Notes: generated by a model from the sequence alone, not told the origin. Positions 1-13,969 are shown, counted from the stretch's first letter. The stretch: 64,000 nt of DNA from Psettodes erumei (GCA_016785225.1 JAFBJZ010000845.1:258501-322500); one strand, 5' to 3'. A program made the numbers and translations.

Positions 1-3000
1 CGCGGATGACCGCCCGTGTTATCAGCGTTAATCCCGGCCTGGAGCCCCCCCCCCTTCCTGCGACGTCAGGTGGTTCTACAGTCATTTCAAAGATTAAACA
101 ATTTGTAAAAAGTAAAAGTTTGAGGGATTTTTTTCGATAAGTCAGAGTGATAATAATGATCAAGAGTAAATGGAAACTGTGCAGTATTTTTCTCCTTTTA
201 AAACGGGTGATTACTCCGCTCCAAAAAACTCATTTGCAACAGCAAATGTGTTTTTTTTTGTTTGTTTTTTTTCCTCTGAAGACACATCGGCCATATAACT
301 TTATAACTTTTAATGAGAAAAATAAATAGTTTTTTTTAATGAATGTGAATCTGCTACATCGCAAAATGATCAAAATGTGCAAAATGGGGCGTGTTGGACA
401 ACAACTCATTTAACCAAAGTGTGTGATGAGGTCCTGCACTTCCCTGCAACTCCGTCAGCTGTTGGTGCCCTCCTGAAAAACTGGAGGCAGAGGTGGAGAC
501 GGTGCATCTGATCATTCTGCACAAACCTTTTTTTTATTTAATGGCTGTTTACATAATCAGGTTTAGTCTGACGGGGCCGTTACAAGATTATGTTTGCGTG
601 ACAAAGACGAGCAGAGGACAAAATATGAAAATGGCAGGAGGAGACGTCATCAGTCGCGGCGCGTCCCGTCGTATCTGAGTCTGAACGCTTCAGCTTCCAC
701 GTTATAAACTTGTGAAAATTGTGCAAACTCTCTCACTCTTAGAGTAAATGGTAACCAACAGTTTTTCTTATCACTCAAACGTTTAAAATACGGCAGCCTC
801 GGTTCAGAAAAGAGATGACTTTCTATAATAAGTGCGATTGTTTTAGATTTACAGATTTTTGAGACTGACACGTTTATTTATTCACTGCATGAAGTTCCCA
901 TCAAACTGTCCTCATGTGCGTCGGGCCTCCGATGCTTTTCCTAACCCGCGTCCTCCGCCAACGCTGCAAGGATCACACTCACCTTCGCTCTGCTGGACCC
1001 CCCCCTCCGTTATTTTCTCTGTGGAGAATGTGCTTAGAGGATTTCTGCGACAAAAGGGAGGCGCCGCTGCTCTTTCTCAGTTCGCTCTTGCCAGCCAAGC
1101 GACAAAAAAAAAAAAAAAAAACACTGTCAAGACGCCGCCTGACGTTTGAAGCGGCTGCACCAGATGCCTCGCACATGCCTCCAGGGGATTACTTTGAATC
1201 TATCTTATTTCCCAATATGTCCCGCGCGTTGGAAAACGATATGAAATGTACATTATTACTCCTGTTTACTCATTTTATGAAGAGGTGACGCTCGCAGACA
1301 GCTCTGGAAATAGATCTGGTTCAGTTTGCTCGGTGTGACGCCTCGGTGGAGTCTGCGTTCACCTTGGGAGTTATTGCATTAGAAGTATCGTGCCTCGGCC
1401 ACGACGAAGGACGGACTCGTGCTTCTTTATTCGTTGAGTAGAATACAGAAGGTTCCTGCACCGACCGCAGGGACCTTCAGCAACCCAACGAGACCGAGTG
1501 AGGTCTCAAGGCCAACTGATCAGAGCTAAGCGGTCGGTGAGTGACACTTGACAAAACCCTGTGTGAAACCACAGCCTGGCCTTCTACACCTCTGTTTTTA
1601 CACTGAGCTGAGACAGATGTCAGGTATCGGCTTCTCATTTGCTCCACCGGCGAAGAAAGACAGCAAACGAGCGCATTTCCCTAAGATGTCAAATTATTCG
1701 CGCTAACGGAGAGGGCGCGTGCGCGGGGGTTAAACCGAAAACTGGTGACGAGTGACGAGCCGCGCTGCCAAAACAAATCTCGGGTGCGCAGCCCGAGGAT
1801 TTCAAAGGATGTGTTCAAACGCTGATCCGTCTTTATTCAGCGGGCGGCGTTAGTTGTGTAACGGTCCTGGTTCTATACAAACCACAGCTAACGAGCGACA
1901 ACACAAGCGCCGTGTGTGGCGATAAAGTTTGCGCCGCTCATTATGCAGCCCGACGGCGCCGCGTGCTGAATCCTTTAAACACCACCTTTGACTTGGAGGG
2001 GGATTATCCTTTAATAAGGTTTAAGCCAAATATAAGAAGACTCTTTAATTAAGCCAATCATTTCGAAGCCATGTGGTTCTGATACTATTCAATTAAATGA
2101 TGTAACGCGGCGTCGCGTTCGCGCTGCGACCTGGCGTTGACGGGAGGCGACTCGATTTTTTAAAAAAAAACAGCACTCGAACGTGCCGTTTTGTTTGAAG
2201 TATTTTATTTTTCATTTTCAGCGCGACGAACCAGCCGGAAAGTTGTTTGCGCCAAAGTAGCAGCAAATAACGGCTCTAACATGGATTATGGTAATTCTGT
2301 TGAAGGCATGTAAATGGAATTAAATATTGATAATAATTGTGGATAAATCTAATCCAGAGAAGATAAAATACTTTTCTATACGATTAAAACCCACAGGGGA
2401 GTTTTGTTTATTTCCTGCATTACAGAAGCCACAATTAAACACATTTAAAGAGGAATGCATTATTAAAACGAGTGAAAGCAGCCATGAATGACCTCAGAGG
2501 AGTCTGCGTGTCACTTCCTGTTTGCTCTCATCGTTTCCTCCGCAGGGAAACAGAGGTGACGTCGCTAAATAAATCCCCTCGGGACCTTGACGCCTTTTGC
2601 CTTCCCACACATTAAAGATAATGGAATAATTCACTTGCCCTTGAGCCCGCTCCCCCTCCATCGTCGCCGCGCATCCACACTGAACTTCCTATTGGGTCGG
2701 CGGCAAATTGAATGAACCTCCTTTCCATAAAAAAAAGGTAATGGACTCCCTCTAAATAACACGGGGACGGGCGGGGAGGTGAGACGAGCCAATTTATTAT
2801 CCCACTCTGAGGAAAGGTGCGTGCGGAGGGGAAGGTCACCCTCTCATTGATCACCCCCCACTTTCCTTAGGGACATGATAATTATTTGTACCTGGGGAGC
2901 GAGGTCACCTCCAGCCATCGCAGGTTAGAAACGCCTCCAGGGAGGAAGCGTGCAGAGCGTGATCTGTTTGGTTTGACGCTGACGTGAACATCTACTTTTG

Positions 3001-3450
3001 TTTTATCAACAAACGTGCGCAGACATTACGGCGTTTGTTTGGTTTTTTTTCTGACAGAGCAGTTTGACAACTTCAGATCTTTCCCTCCTGTCGTGTTTTT
3101 CAGTGCTGACGCGGTGGATTTAGGAGCGTGTGTCTGTTTGTGCTCTGCAGCCTGCTGCTGTATACATATACATATCAAATATACAATATGTCATGGGAAA
3201 CATGCAGCGTAAGATAATTGGCGCCTGCCAATGAGAGGCAAGATTCCCATCTGCTGACGAAACCTGCGGTGCGTTTAAATCACATGATGATTATTTTCAT
3301 AATCAGCGTGTCCGACTGATAGTCGACCTGCTCTAACATAAGCTGAAGAAAATTTTTTTTTTTTTTTTTTGCTTGTGAAATGGCTGTATTGATTTATCGA
3401 CCGATCGTTCCGCTCAGATTTATCTGATTGGATCTGATTCTCTGACCAGA
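1..3450. other. No gene recognised; probable srrm4 5' intron or upstream DNA
   Basis: Stops are frequent in all frames and no good exon is visible. An A run lies at 1085-1102 and a T run at 3352-3370. The SRRM4 N-terminal exon was looked for by its expected residues and not seen, so it is probably beyond the window. Confidence 0.5.
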
Positions 3451-3689
3451 CTTTAGGTCCAGGTGAACTTTGTCCCGTCTTGCAGAATGCTTACGAGAGC
3501 AGCTCTGTCATGAAAAGGTGAAAGGTCGGCACCGCTGCAGCTGAATGTGAGGGTGGGGGAGCTCTCGTCTGCGCTCGATGAGCCGACGGCGTTTCCGTCT
3601 CCGGGCGCCTCGGTTGCTCTCTGGAGCCGTGGCGTTCTGGCACACGGCCCCGCTCCAGTTTTAACACGATTAATTTCTTGATGCCGGGA

Positions 3690-4160
3690 TGTGCGAGAGA
3701 GGAAGGCGGTGCAAAGAGGGGCCGTGAGATTCGCTGCTACAAAAAGCAGAAAGAAAGATGGAGGAGGATGTGACACCCGTGGCCCAGCCTGCGGGGCGTA
3801 GCGTTGGATGTGGGCGTCGCGGGCCCGCGGAGCCGGACTCGCTAAAAAAGATGGCGGACGAGACCGCGATAGAAAAAGACAGAAGGTTAAAGCTGCGGCG
3901 AAGCGAAGACGAGGAAGCCAGGCGGTTCGCAGCGAGCCGGTTGGAGGCCGACGCGAGACGCCGGTCGCCAGAACGGGGACGGGTCGGCGGGATGCGGCCG
4001 ACGCTGCGCCTCCATCTGCCCGGCGCGGGGACGGGTCAGCTGTTCCCGATGAGACGGAGCGGTGCGACACCTTAATGAGCGCAGGTGAGGGAGAGGAGGC
4101 ACAGATGTCAGCTTTCATGTCTCCTCAGATCTCAGCGCCGCTGCTGTATATTTAACTCCT
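3690..4160. other. GC/CpG-rich patch with overlapping open frames
   Basis: Open frames on both strands overlap here, as expected for high GC. One + strand frame reads MADETAIEKDRRLKLRRSED and could suggest a charged exon; another ends near a GTGAGG donor at 4085 in phase 1, which does not fit the phase 2 entry of the srrm4 exon at 13976. It could be a CpG island or regulatory element. I do not call a gene. Confidence 0.3.
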
Positions 4161-4244
4161 GCTTCTCGGTTTCATGAGCGTGTGACGGGCCGCCTCAGTT
4201 TCACACATCATTTAAAACAGGGTTGTGTTGAATAATAACCCCCC

Positions 4245-4247
<3 letters not shown>

Positions 4248-4279
<32 letters not shown>

Positions 4280-4818
4280 CCGTGGCGATTGTAACGGCTG
4301 TTTCCCGGGGCGACAGCCGGATAAGGATGAATTCCAAAAAATCCAGACATCAAGCTCACTGTTCCTCTCTGTGAGAGGTTATTTATGATGCCTATTTGTG
4401 ATTATATCACCATGGACACTGTTGATTGCACCATTATGTGGGAATCCAGATGTAAACAACCCCACACACACACACACACACACACAGCACGAAGCCACTT
4501 CAGCCTGCAGGACAATCAAAAACCTCTGTCCTGCTGACATTTATTTCCTATTGCGCGAACGTGATCTTTGGGTACGTGGTCGTAAGCACGGCTTTGTGAA
4601 TTACTCACACGGCTGTTGTGCATGTGGGCGATGGGGGAGGGGGGTGAGGGGGGGGGTGAGGATGGGGCGGGGGGGTGAAGGGTGAGGATGTGGGGGGGGG
4701 GGGCACCACTGCAGAGGAAGACTAAAGGAAAGAGTGGCGGGAAGTTGAACATGTTGCTTCATTCTGAGCCTGTTCACTAATTGCCTTCGTATCCTGATCT
4801 TGTCAGCCCCCCCCCCCC

Positions 4819-4879
<61 letters not shown>

Positions 4880-5062
4880 GTGCAGATTGGCCCATTGAGT
4901 TTCACTCTGCCTGTCATGGCCGGCTGCAGACCTGATGTGTTTACTGACACAAATTAGTGTGGAGCTCCAGCATCCTAATTAAGGCAGAGTGGGTTTGGTT
5001 GGTGGTGATGGTGGTGATGGTGGTGGTGGTGGTGGTGGTGGGGGTGGGGTGGTGGGGTGGGG
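4248..5062. repeat. Cluster of simple repeats: (CA)n, poly-C, G-rich and GGT tracts
   Basis: CA repeats at 4248-4277, 4463-4486 and 4821-4878 (the last fused to a C run at 4807-4821). A G-rich tract at 4628-4702 has many runs of 4-12 G separated by GA or GT. A GGT/GAT repeat fills about 5001-5060. Confidence 0.9.
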
Positions 5063-5179
5063 GTCCCTGCCTGTTTGCCCGTGGAGGTGCGTGGAGCAGC
5101 TACACGGAAACGTGACGATGGATAATTGGAGGCAGGAGCTCGCTGCTGCTGCTGCTCTGTCAAAGCCGATTTTAAATTA

Positions 5180-7270
5180 GCTTCAGTGTCACGACGAAGA
5201 AGAAGAGAAGGAAAAAAAAGTTATTTACCATTTTCTGTCTGTGTCCTGGTAAATATTACCTGTTTAATTGGCTGATTAAGTTCCAGCCAGATGGCAGTTT
5301 TATATTCTGTCTGTTTCTCTCTATTAATTGGGAGAGGTGTGTCTGCAGGAGCTGATTGAACATTTGTTCAGTTTCTCCCAAATAAAATATTGTTCCTTCA
5401 CGCGGCGCCGGAAATCCACATTAAAGAACGGAGCAGCTCAGGCGTCCAATCCTGAACCCATCTGTCAGCTGCCTGTTTGAGTGAACAAATTAGAGAGAGG
5501 GAAAAAATAGCCCCCGCCGCCCTCCATCGCTTTTCACAGCGCAAACTTTATTAATTCCAGCTCATCTGACTTTTATTTTCTGTTTTTGTAAAGTTTGAAG
5601 ACTCTTTGTCTTCTTCTTTGGTCAAACTCTGCAGGAACACCGTCTGCCAATCATCCGGAGGCCTTTTCCCCTCGGCGGGCGGCTTCCTCCCGGCGTCGCA
5701 GCCGTGCTAATTAAACACGGGGTGCGCCGTGATTACCGCTCGCCGCACTCCACGCGCATTAGCATCTGCAGAAGGCTCTTCAGTAATCTCCTTCACGCAG
5801 GAAGAGGTGCAGCGAGGAAGTGTGCCTCACGAGCTGCTAATTAAACCCAGCTACGCCCGCTTCCCTCCTTCCATCCGCCGTCGCAAAAAAAAAAAGAGAG
5901 AGAGAAAAAAACCCTTTAATCGCTTCTAACTTGATTTGGAAGTGAGTAATTGATGCACACGTACGGTTTATGGTGCGCGAGACAAGAAAACTCCACCAGT
6001 TTAGGTGTTAACAGCTCGGTTTACGCGTGACGCCGCCGCCATTCTTCTAAGCTCCTCTTATACGCCGTCGTCAATGCTGAAGACGAAGGTCATAACGATG
6101 ACGATGACGGCAGTGATGATGATGATGATGGCGGCACCGCAGCGTTGGCAGTCCCGTGAGGTTTTGAGCTAACGGCCGTCTTTACGCCCGTGCTGCTTCG
6201 GAACCAGAACCGCTGCAGATTCCTCCGCCGGCCTTGGCTCTCCAAACTTCGCCCAACATTCTGCTGCTCGGGCCAAAGCGGCTTGCGGTGGCAATGACAT
6301 GCGAAGCAGCGGCAGCTGCAGGGGAGCGGTGCCACGTCTTCTCAGAGCCGCGGGCTGCCTGAACTCTGACATGAGCTCATTACCATGCAGACAGCGAGGA
6401 CGCGCACACACGCGACCGTACTTGACGCGTCGCCCTCCGCTGAGACACTTTCCACACAAATCACGCGCGGCACGTCACGCAGCATGAAGACGTTACTCAA
6501 ATGTTAGCATTCCTCCCCTCCTCTCCGCCCGTAATGAACCGCGACGCTAACGGCTCGTGTGAATCTTAGCGCCGGCGACTGATTTGATTTGATTTGTGCT
6601 CCACAGAGGAAGGTGGAGGGAGCTGCCAATGAAATCCTGCAGGTTTACCCAAGTCAAATGAAGCCTTCAGGCTGTGATTCACCGGCTAAAAAAAAAAAAA
6701 AAGAGAGAATTTATTTTGTGAAAGAGTTCTTCCTTCAGATGATATTAGCGCTCTCATCAACATAACTCTGGAGAGGAACATCTAGAGATGTTTTAATGTT
6801 AATGACATGCTCTGACTTTATATGTCAAACTAAGAGACGGGTGTTGGGGACAGAGTGGTCACATTATATAGATTTCTATAGATATTTCTATAGATATTTT
6901 AATCAGATTACCTGGCTATCTAGTATTTTTATTCTGTAGATGCTCGTGCAGAAGGAGAAGAAGCTTCTAGCAACATTTTCATGCTTGTTTTCTTTTTTCC
7001 TGTTTCTGAGTCACATGTAATAATTTTGTGGCTGAATAAGGACAGTACCCTTAAACTTTGTGATATATTCTGTATATATGACACTTGGAAACTCGGCTAA
7101 TCTGCTTCATCGGTATGGGAGGGACTCATAGTATTTACTAAGTCCTTGCACCTCAGGCTTGCAGACATGCAGCTTGGTCATTTTAATCTTAATTCAACCT
7201 GGGCACAGATCATTTATTCCAAATCGATGCGTCGCGAAATGCACAAAAAGACTCATCATCTCTGCAAAAC

Positions 7271-7311
<41 letters not shown>

Positions 7312-8120
7312 TATAAAGGCAAAGTCATGTAACGACACCGTCGGCTCGGTTTCGTGTAGTAGCTGCCCTTTGGCACATTAGCATGGTGACTTTGTGTGGA
7401 AAGCGGTCACGGGTGCGATTGTGGGTCGCTCCCGTGTTATTATGCGTTGACCTTTGATGGCAGCCTCACACAAAAAAAACCAAACACCAACAAAACGTGA
7501 GCTTTAATGAGCGCTTCGGGCGAATAACTTCAGCCAGGTGCGGCGCAGGCTTACTCAGGATGACGCTCTAATCGTTCATACCGAGTTTCCATTAAGTCTC
7601 CTGACATGTTGGGAGTGTTTTTAATCACCTGGTGTAACCTTTGCTTGGAGTTACAGTCCCGTGGTAAACACTTCCCTGGCCGGAGGCGGCGGTCTGAGCC
7701 CATCGAGTCATTTGTTGTGTTTGAAAGTGATTGCGGCCGAGTGGAGGCTGCTTTAATTTGATTGATGTGTGGTTCGCCTAGCGGTGGGTTCGGTTGTAAT
7801 TACTCTTTGTGCTCACCGTGATAAGGAAATTAATCAAGCCATTATGTTTTTCTCCCATTTTATCATCGGGACACAATAATTGAATAAACCAACCTCACTT
7901 GTCTTCAGACTCGCGGCCGCCGCAAGGGTAAAGCCTCGCCGCCGCTGATTGGTTGATAGCGAGGTCGGGCCCTAATTTCATATTCGAAGACAATGCAGTC
8001 GTTCTGATTGGAATAATCAGGCCCAGTTGTTCTCCCAAATTCAATCACAAAGCTGCATTGTTAACTATACATTGGGTGTGCGACCAACTAATCCACTTTG
8101 CTTTCAACAAATAACATTTG
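5180..8120. other. Non-coding, no gene recognised
   Basis: No exon seen. There is a (GAT)n patch at about 6112-6130, an A run at 6689-6702 and a CA repeat at 7272-7310. The stretch 7720-8080 is AT-rich with several TAATTAA/ATTAAT-type words, which may be a conserved non-coding element, but this cannot be shown without alignment. Confidence 0.5.
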
Positions 8121-8124
8121 TTTC

Positions 8125-8380
8125 ATTGATAGTGAGGGGAGAAATATTCAGATCCTTTACTCGAGTAAAAGTACAATACCTAATTATTACAAATATGTAA
8201 ATAAACATGTGAAAGTCCTGCATTTATCAATCTGACTCCAGTAAAAGTATAATTGAAATTTCAATAGTACTCTTCACATATTAATACATGTGACTTCATA
8301 TTGTTAATACAGGGTGGAGCTGAGTAAATAAAGTGAAGAGTAAAATAATTTACAAATATTTAATGGAACCAGAATAAATC
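8125..8380. mobile_element. Degraded teleost interspersed repeat (AGTAAAAGTA family)
   Basis: The text GAGAAATATTCAGATCCTTT, ACTCGAGTAAAAGTACAAT and AAGTCCTGCATTTATCAA, then CAGTAAAAGTAT, resembles a dispersed repeat I know from many percomorph genomes. No coding capacity. Family name not given because I cannot search a repeat library. Confidence 0.55.
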
Positions 8381-8399
8381 AGCATAAGATGGAAATGCT

Positions 8400-10690
8400 A
8401 ACGTGAGGTAATCACAGAACTGCGCAGTAGTAGTAGTTGCCTTCCCATCGCTCTTTGTTGACGCGGTTCGTCAAGCTTTAAGTGACGGCTGCTGGAAGTC
8501 GTTGTTAGATTCAGTATAGATAAATCATCAACCCTGAAATTCGAAGAGAAAAACAGAAAACGTCCTCGCGTCACGACATAATCACAGAGTAATGTACCGT
8601 TCCTGCTCAAAGTCGGACGTCAGACTTGGAGCAAACTAGAAGATGAAGATGTAAAAGAAAAAAAAGAAGAAGAAGAAGAAGAAATTGCCTGAAGCCGCTG
8701 ATACCTCCCTAACTGCGTCTGAACAGCCATTAAATCTTTGATGTCCGCTTCTATCATCCAGCCGTCCCGTCCTACGCTGAAAGGAAGAAGAGGCGCCCAA
8801 TTTGGGGCCGATCTCAGCCGCCCGACCGGATTTGCATCCATCCAGGCGATTCATTCTGGCAGGAGGGATGTCGCCACAAATCTATTACCCGTCCACGCAC
8901 GTCCGGGAGAAAAATCACCTCCGCTGCGGAGGGAATACATGAAGTGATTTTCTTACTCATAAGAAAAGAAACAGCACTTAACCACGGGCAGGCTTGTTCT
9001 GGGTGGAGGGGGCTCCCCGTCCCCCTCCTCAGATCGCTCTCCACAGGAGCAGCAACGCAGACCGGATTAATTTCACGGCGACATCGTGCTCACATAGTTT
9101 AATACATCAGATTACGCTTTGCTTTAAGAATGCCGGCTCATTCAGAAGCTCGTTTAAATTACAGAACTTCCCAAATCTCCAAATGTCAGGACTCTGAAGC
9201 TTTCAGCGCAGACGGCTCGTGACATTTCCCTTAAGTGTTTTTAGGACAACTTCGCGGCTCATGCGCCTAATCGACCGCTTGAAAGATCGCCTCAAAAGTC
9301 TCTTAACATTTGATCGGTGACAGGCTGCCAAGACGCGTCCTCCTTGCGTTGAAAAGTTGGAGCAGGTCTTGAGAGCCTGGAAGAGTCGGCCCCGCGAGGG
9401 AAGCCTTTGATTCTCTTTGTGCGGGTTTAATTGGCCGCTCGTGTCCTTTGGGTGGTGATAAAGTTGCTCCCGACTCCAGTCTGAAACTTGGATAAACACT
9501 CTCAGCGTAAATGAAAGCCTTGGGACCACCTTGTTTGGGGTTTTAATTGTGGTAGTAGATCATCTCTCTCCCTGGTAATTATCTCAACTATCATCACTCC
9601 TATAATAACGACAATCAATTGTTCCTGGTGGCTCTGACAGGGATAATGAAAAGTTTATTAGCCTCCCTGAACCTCCCGAGTGGCCGGGGAACTCTTAAAT
9701 CATCGGTAGAAACGGGAAGGAGAGTGAGGGGAAAAAGAAAAAAGAAAGAAAGGCTCCCCGGCCCCACTTCACTTTACTGTCACTCGCACAAATTTGTCCT
9801 GATTCCCGGGAGCGAGCGAAGGTCACGCGAGTCCTTCCCGGCACTTCATTATCAGCTCCGATGGTCTGGACGTGTTTACAAGCTCGTATCTTAGAACAGA
9901 GCCACTCAAGTGCTAATTCGGACAATTTGGCCGCCGTCCACTTTGAATAATCAAGATGTTTGGCCCATTAGACCGAGGGCCACTCCACTGTAGAGACTAA
10001 TGACGCTTCGAGGAAATCTTTTTACCGATGTACTTTATGTTGGAGTCCTGCGGCTCGCTTCAGCCACCGTTAAGTGTTTACCGGCGTGATCGTTGAGTTT
10101 TCAGTTTGCCGGGTTTGGAAATTCGAGTTTGAGCCTTGCGAATCTGGGAAGAAAAAAAATCTCGAACGGTAAATTGTCTTTGGCTCTAAATCCTCGCTCA
10201 CCTTGTTAGGGCTTCTCAAAGTGACGCGGCAGCCATCGATCCCTCCCCCCCGCCCCCCGACGTCGACTTCCTGTTGCTGCTGTAGGGTTCGGCCCGTATC
10301 GATCCATCCATGTATATCCTCTGGCTCGTTTGCCACAGTCTGTTACTCACTATAACAGATGCACGAGTCTTCTTGGTGCTCGGCCGGACGGGGCACCTGT
10401 GAGGACGGCATGGCAACCGAAATGAGACCAGTATGGATTTTTTTGGAGGCTGGAGCCCACGTGTTTGTTTTTAGTCACTTATGTGTGTCTTCAAGCACCA
10501 GAGGTGTATTTTGACCAGACATTAGACTTGGTTCTTATTAAACCATCATACAAACATCCTGAATACAAACTAAAACCAGGGAATATTAAGAATGAGGAGA
10601 CTATTGCCAAATTATTCTATTATATTATATATATCATTTTTATTTTTGTTCTTCCTGTGAAAAGAACTGAATATAGACTAAATTTCGCTT
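8400..10690. other. Non-coding, no gene recognised
   Basis: A GAA repeat sits at 8661-8682. The rest has no exon-like segment that I can support; open frames on both strands have no familiar content. Confidence 0.45.
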
Positions 10691-10694
10691 TCTG

Positions 10695-10825
10695 GCCGAG
10701 AGCTTGATATCATCCGTACGGGTCAATTCAAGGCTACGACCAGTAGCTTGTTATCTTAGCTTAGCGTAAACTGGAAACATAAACATACCTCCAAAGCTGA
10801 AAAGGATCCGTCCAACACCTTTAAA
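10695..10825. mobile_element. Degraded teleost interspersed repeat (TTAGCTTAGC family)
   Basis: TTATCTTAGCTTAGCGTAAA followed by CTGGAAACATAAACA, ACCTCCAAAGCTGA and CACCTTTAAAT matches the pattern of a common fish repeat (TTAGCTTAGCATAAAGACTG, GGAAAC, then items about crossing into short words). A second, shorter copy is at 25925-26000. Confidence 0.45.
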
Positions 10826-10829
10826 TGAA

Positions 10830-13790
10830 GAATATATGTGTATGTGGGATTATCACTGAGATGCACAAAGGACGAACCAGGGCCGTTTGTGATTTCCGGA
10901 GAGGATGCGATCGCAGAACAGAAAACGCGAGGGGTCTCTTAACTCAGTCCTACATGACCTCGTTTTGTCCCGCGTTGCCTTCGAGCGCCGTGGGTTTTCC
11001 GAGCGCCCCCGCCGACCCGCCGGGCTCCTCCAGTTCTTCGCTCACTCAGAAGTCCCGCTGAGGCGAGCGGTTTTCCTCGCGCGCTCAGAGTAAACACTTG
11101 ATTTGGAAATAGCGGCGCGCGGGTGAAAACACATCTCGCAGAATGTAATTGGAGCAATCCCCCGTTAATCGGCGGTGCGATTTCCAACACAGTGTTCGCC
11201 TCCTTTGTTTAATGGCCGCTTCTCGCACACCTGTACGGCGTTGTGTAAGAGCAGCTGGCAGATACGGTGGCACTTTGTCTCAATTCGACATCGTAAATGG
11301 GGTGTGGACAATGAAACTGTACACAAACCGCGATGATCCTCCTGAGACTCGGGCTGTCGCTGACGTTTTATGAGGAGCTGGAGCGGCAACAGACCAGCAG
11401 CTGGTTAGAAAGAAATTTCGAACCCAAACCCCACGTCTCCTAAAGAATCTCCAATTACTTTCTTTCCTTGATCAATCTGGCAACTGTTTCCTGAATGGAT
11501 TGATTGACCACGTAGGCAACAACAGGAGAACAACCATCAGCACTTCCTGAAGCCCAAAGTCCAATTAACCAAACGAAATCCAGAGAAAACTGTTAAGTCA
11601 TCGCCAACGAATCTATTCTTTGATTATCCAAGTGGTTTGTCTGACCAGAAGATGCACAGAAATTACTTGTTAGTTGGATCAATCGGGGGTTTAGTACCTT
11701 TGTGTAAGAGTGGCGAAATTCCTGGATTGGGAAATTAAAACAGCGTTCACTGATTGAATCCAGAACAAATTCTGTCCAGATGAATTTCTCTCTGGCCTCC
11801 GGTGAGGGAACCTTGTTAATCCATACATGAACTTAACAGAACTGAACCCGGCCCCTGACTTCATTTCACCTGTTTCCAGGTAAATAAAAATCCAGTCGGG
11901 ATTTTCAGAGGATTAACGTAATTCTCCGTCATCGAGCACTCCCACTTAATCCGCTCGCTGTTTGCCTCCATTTGAACCTTTTCGCCCCTTTTAAATGCCT
12001 ACAAGCGCCGCCTGGAGTCCGGCCCGCAGAGGAATCATCCACACCTGAGAGCGGGGGGGGGGGCGAGTGGCACCACCTGACAGTTACAAACAACCCCCCC
12101 ACCCCCCACCCCCCCTCCTCACCCCCAGGTGCTCACGGCCCGGAAAGTTTCAGCCACAAATTGCGGGACCGGATCAAGGGGGTGTACGTCCGTGATGGCA
12201 GAATCGATTTCATTTAGAAGTCATCAGCCGCTGCTCTTAGTGTGACAGCACATAACAAAGCAGCGGGGGGGGGGGGGGGGCAGCAAAAGGAGCTGTGGGC
12301 CACTTTCAGCTCCGGCTCTATTCAGCGACACCGAGCCGAGCGTTCAGGAGCGAAAATGTTTCAGCCTTTTGTTCTCCTGGGTGGAGGAGAGCAATATATA
12401 TTGTTCCGGTCTTGGCGGGAAGCGAGGCGCCGCTGTAACCGCCGGCCGGGACGTCGATAGCTTTTGTCGCGCTAAACGTGTTCAGCAGCCAAACACCTCT
12501 GCGCACAATTATGGAGAGATAAATTAGAGCTGGGGGCGGCGCTTTCTTACTGAACAGAGATCGACTGTTTCAAGGCGTATCCAAGCCTGAAATGTTAATT
12601 TGCAGATGATTAAAAAAAAGATACCAACAGAGAATATGGGGGGGGTATTTACAAGTCATTGTGATTGTGACTGTACATGTTGGACCCCAGCTAATAGACT
12701 TCAAGGCCCATTAGCCGTAGCTTTCAGCCCTGTCACATGGCCTTCGTCGGCAGGTGAAGTTGGCGTGGAAGTGGAACTTAAAATTAAAATGTTGACAGTG
12801 ATCTGCAACAAACAAGAAGGAGAAGAAGAAGAAGGAGAAGTTTTTTGTGTGTCCTCTCAAACGCTTGGCCCGGCCCGGCAGAGCTTCAGTCAAACGCCGG
12901 GTCGGTTCAGAGGTTCTTCTCTCATCGGCGCCTCCTTGATCAGACTAATTATCCCTCCGCCGGCCGTCTTTATCTCCCCCGTCACCTCTCAAACGCTCGG
13001 TCATGTCGGAGCGCCCGGCTCCGCCTGTTTTACATTATTAGTTCCCCGCCAGGGGGGGCGGGTGGGGGTGCGCCCCCCCCCTCCCGTGCAGAGAGGCGGA
13101 GGGAAGCGAAGGTGAGGAAGATGGAAAGCGACGGCTCCTGCCTGCTCGTCTTCACCGGGGGAAGAGGCGGCGTTGACGGGCTAATCTCTGTCTCTGATTA
13201 TCCTCTCATTACAATCAGACAGGAGCCACTCCAAGAAGAGGAGACTGTGCAATTACGCTCAAATCTCCCGTGACTAAAACAGACCGTAATAAGCAGAACT
13301 GTGCGCTCGCATCTAATCATTCGCTCGATTCAGTCATTCGTTCTGCGGCCGCCGCTTCCACTCGGCGGCGAGATTTTTTTACGGGAGGTTCGACACCCGA
13401 CTCACGGCAAAAAAAATCTGCCTGATTTTAAAACTGCGGAAAATATGTCTGTGGCTTCATTTAGTTTTTATGTCTGTGCATATATGATGATAACTGGAAA
13501 AACAAACAACACTCGGGTTTATCAGAAATTGGAAAAAAAATAAAAATACAACAACTTACGATCCTGCGTCTTCCGCAGCCGCATCTGCCCGACACGAGAT
13601 AGAAAACACCATTTCCCAAAATGTCAGGGCAACTGAAGCATGTGAATAACTACATTTCAATTGACACCTCCGTTTGAATGGCGAATGGCCGACCTCCAAT
13701 TTTCCCGGAGAATGTCTGGCAGGGAGAAATGGAGGGAAATAAAACACGTACCCAGCAGACCGGAGGAAGGAAGACTAACCAAGCATGTTA
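10830..13790. other. Non-coding, no gene recognised
   Basis: G runs near 12052-12063 and 12265-12280 and C runs near 12096-12126 are the main landmarks. No exon with good splice sites and family resemblance was found. Confidence 0.45.
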
Positions 13791-13795
13791 AACCG

Positions 13796-13824
13796 CACAC
13801 ACACACACATACACACACATACAT

Positions 13825-13867
<43 letters not shown>

Positions 13868-13969
13868 CACACATACACACACACACACACACACACGCAC
13901 ACACACTTTAACTGTGGACACGTCCTCGTGAGAAAGACTAAATCTTTGTTTGTTTGTTTGTTTGTTTGC
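13796..13969. repeat. Long interrupted (CA)n and (TTTG)n directly before an srrm4 exon
   Basis: An interrupted CA/CACG/CATA repeat of about 110 bases at 13796-13906, then (TTTG)n at 13946-13969. The srrm4 acceptor AG is at 13974-13975, only six bases from the TTTG repeat. Confidence 0.9.

Noticed and set aside
3453..4118. 221-residue - strand open frame
   Set aside because: Low-complexity Pro/Arg/Ser content in a GC-rich patch, no splice signals or recognisable domain.
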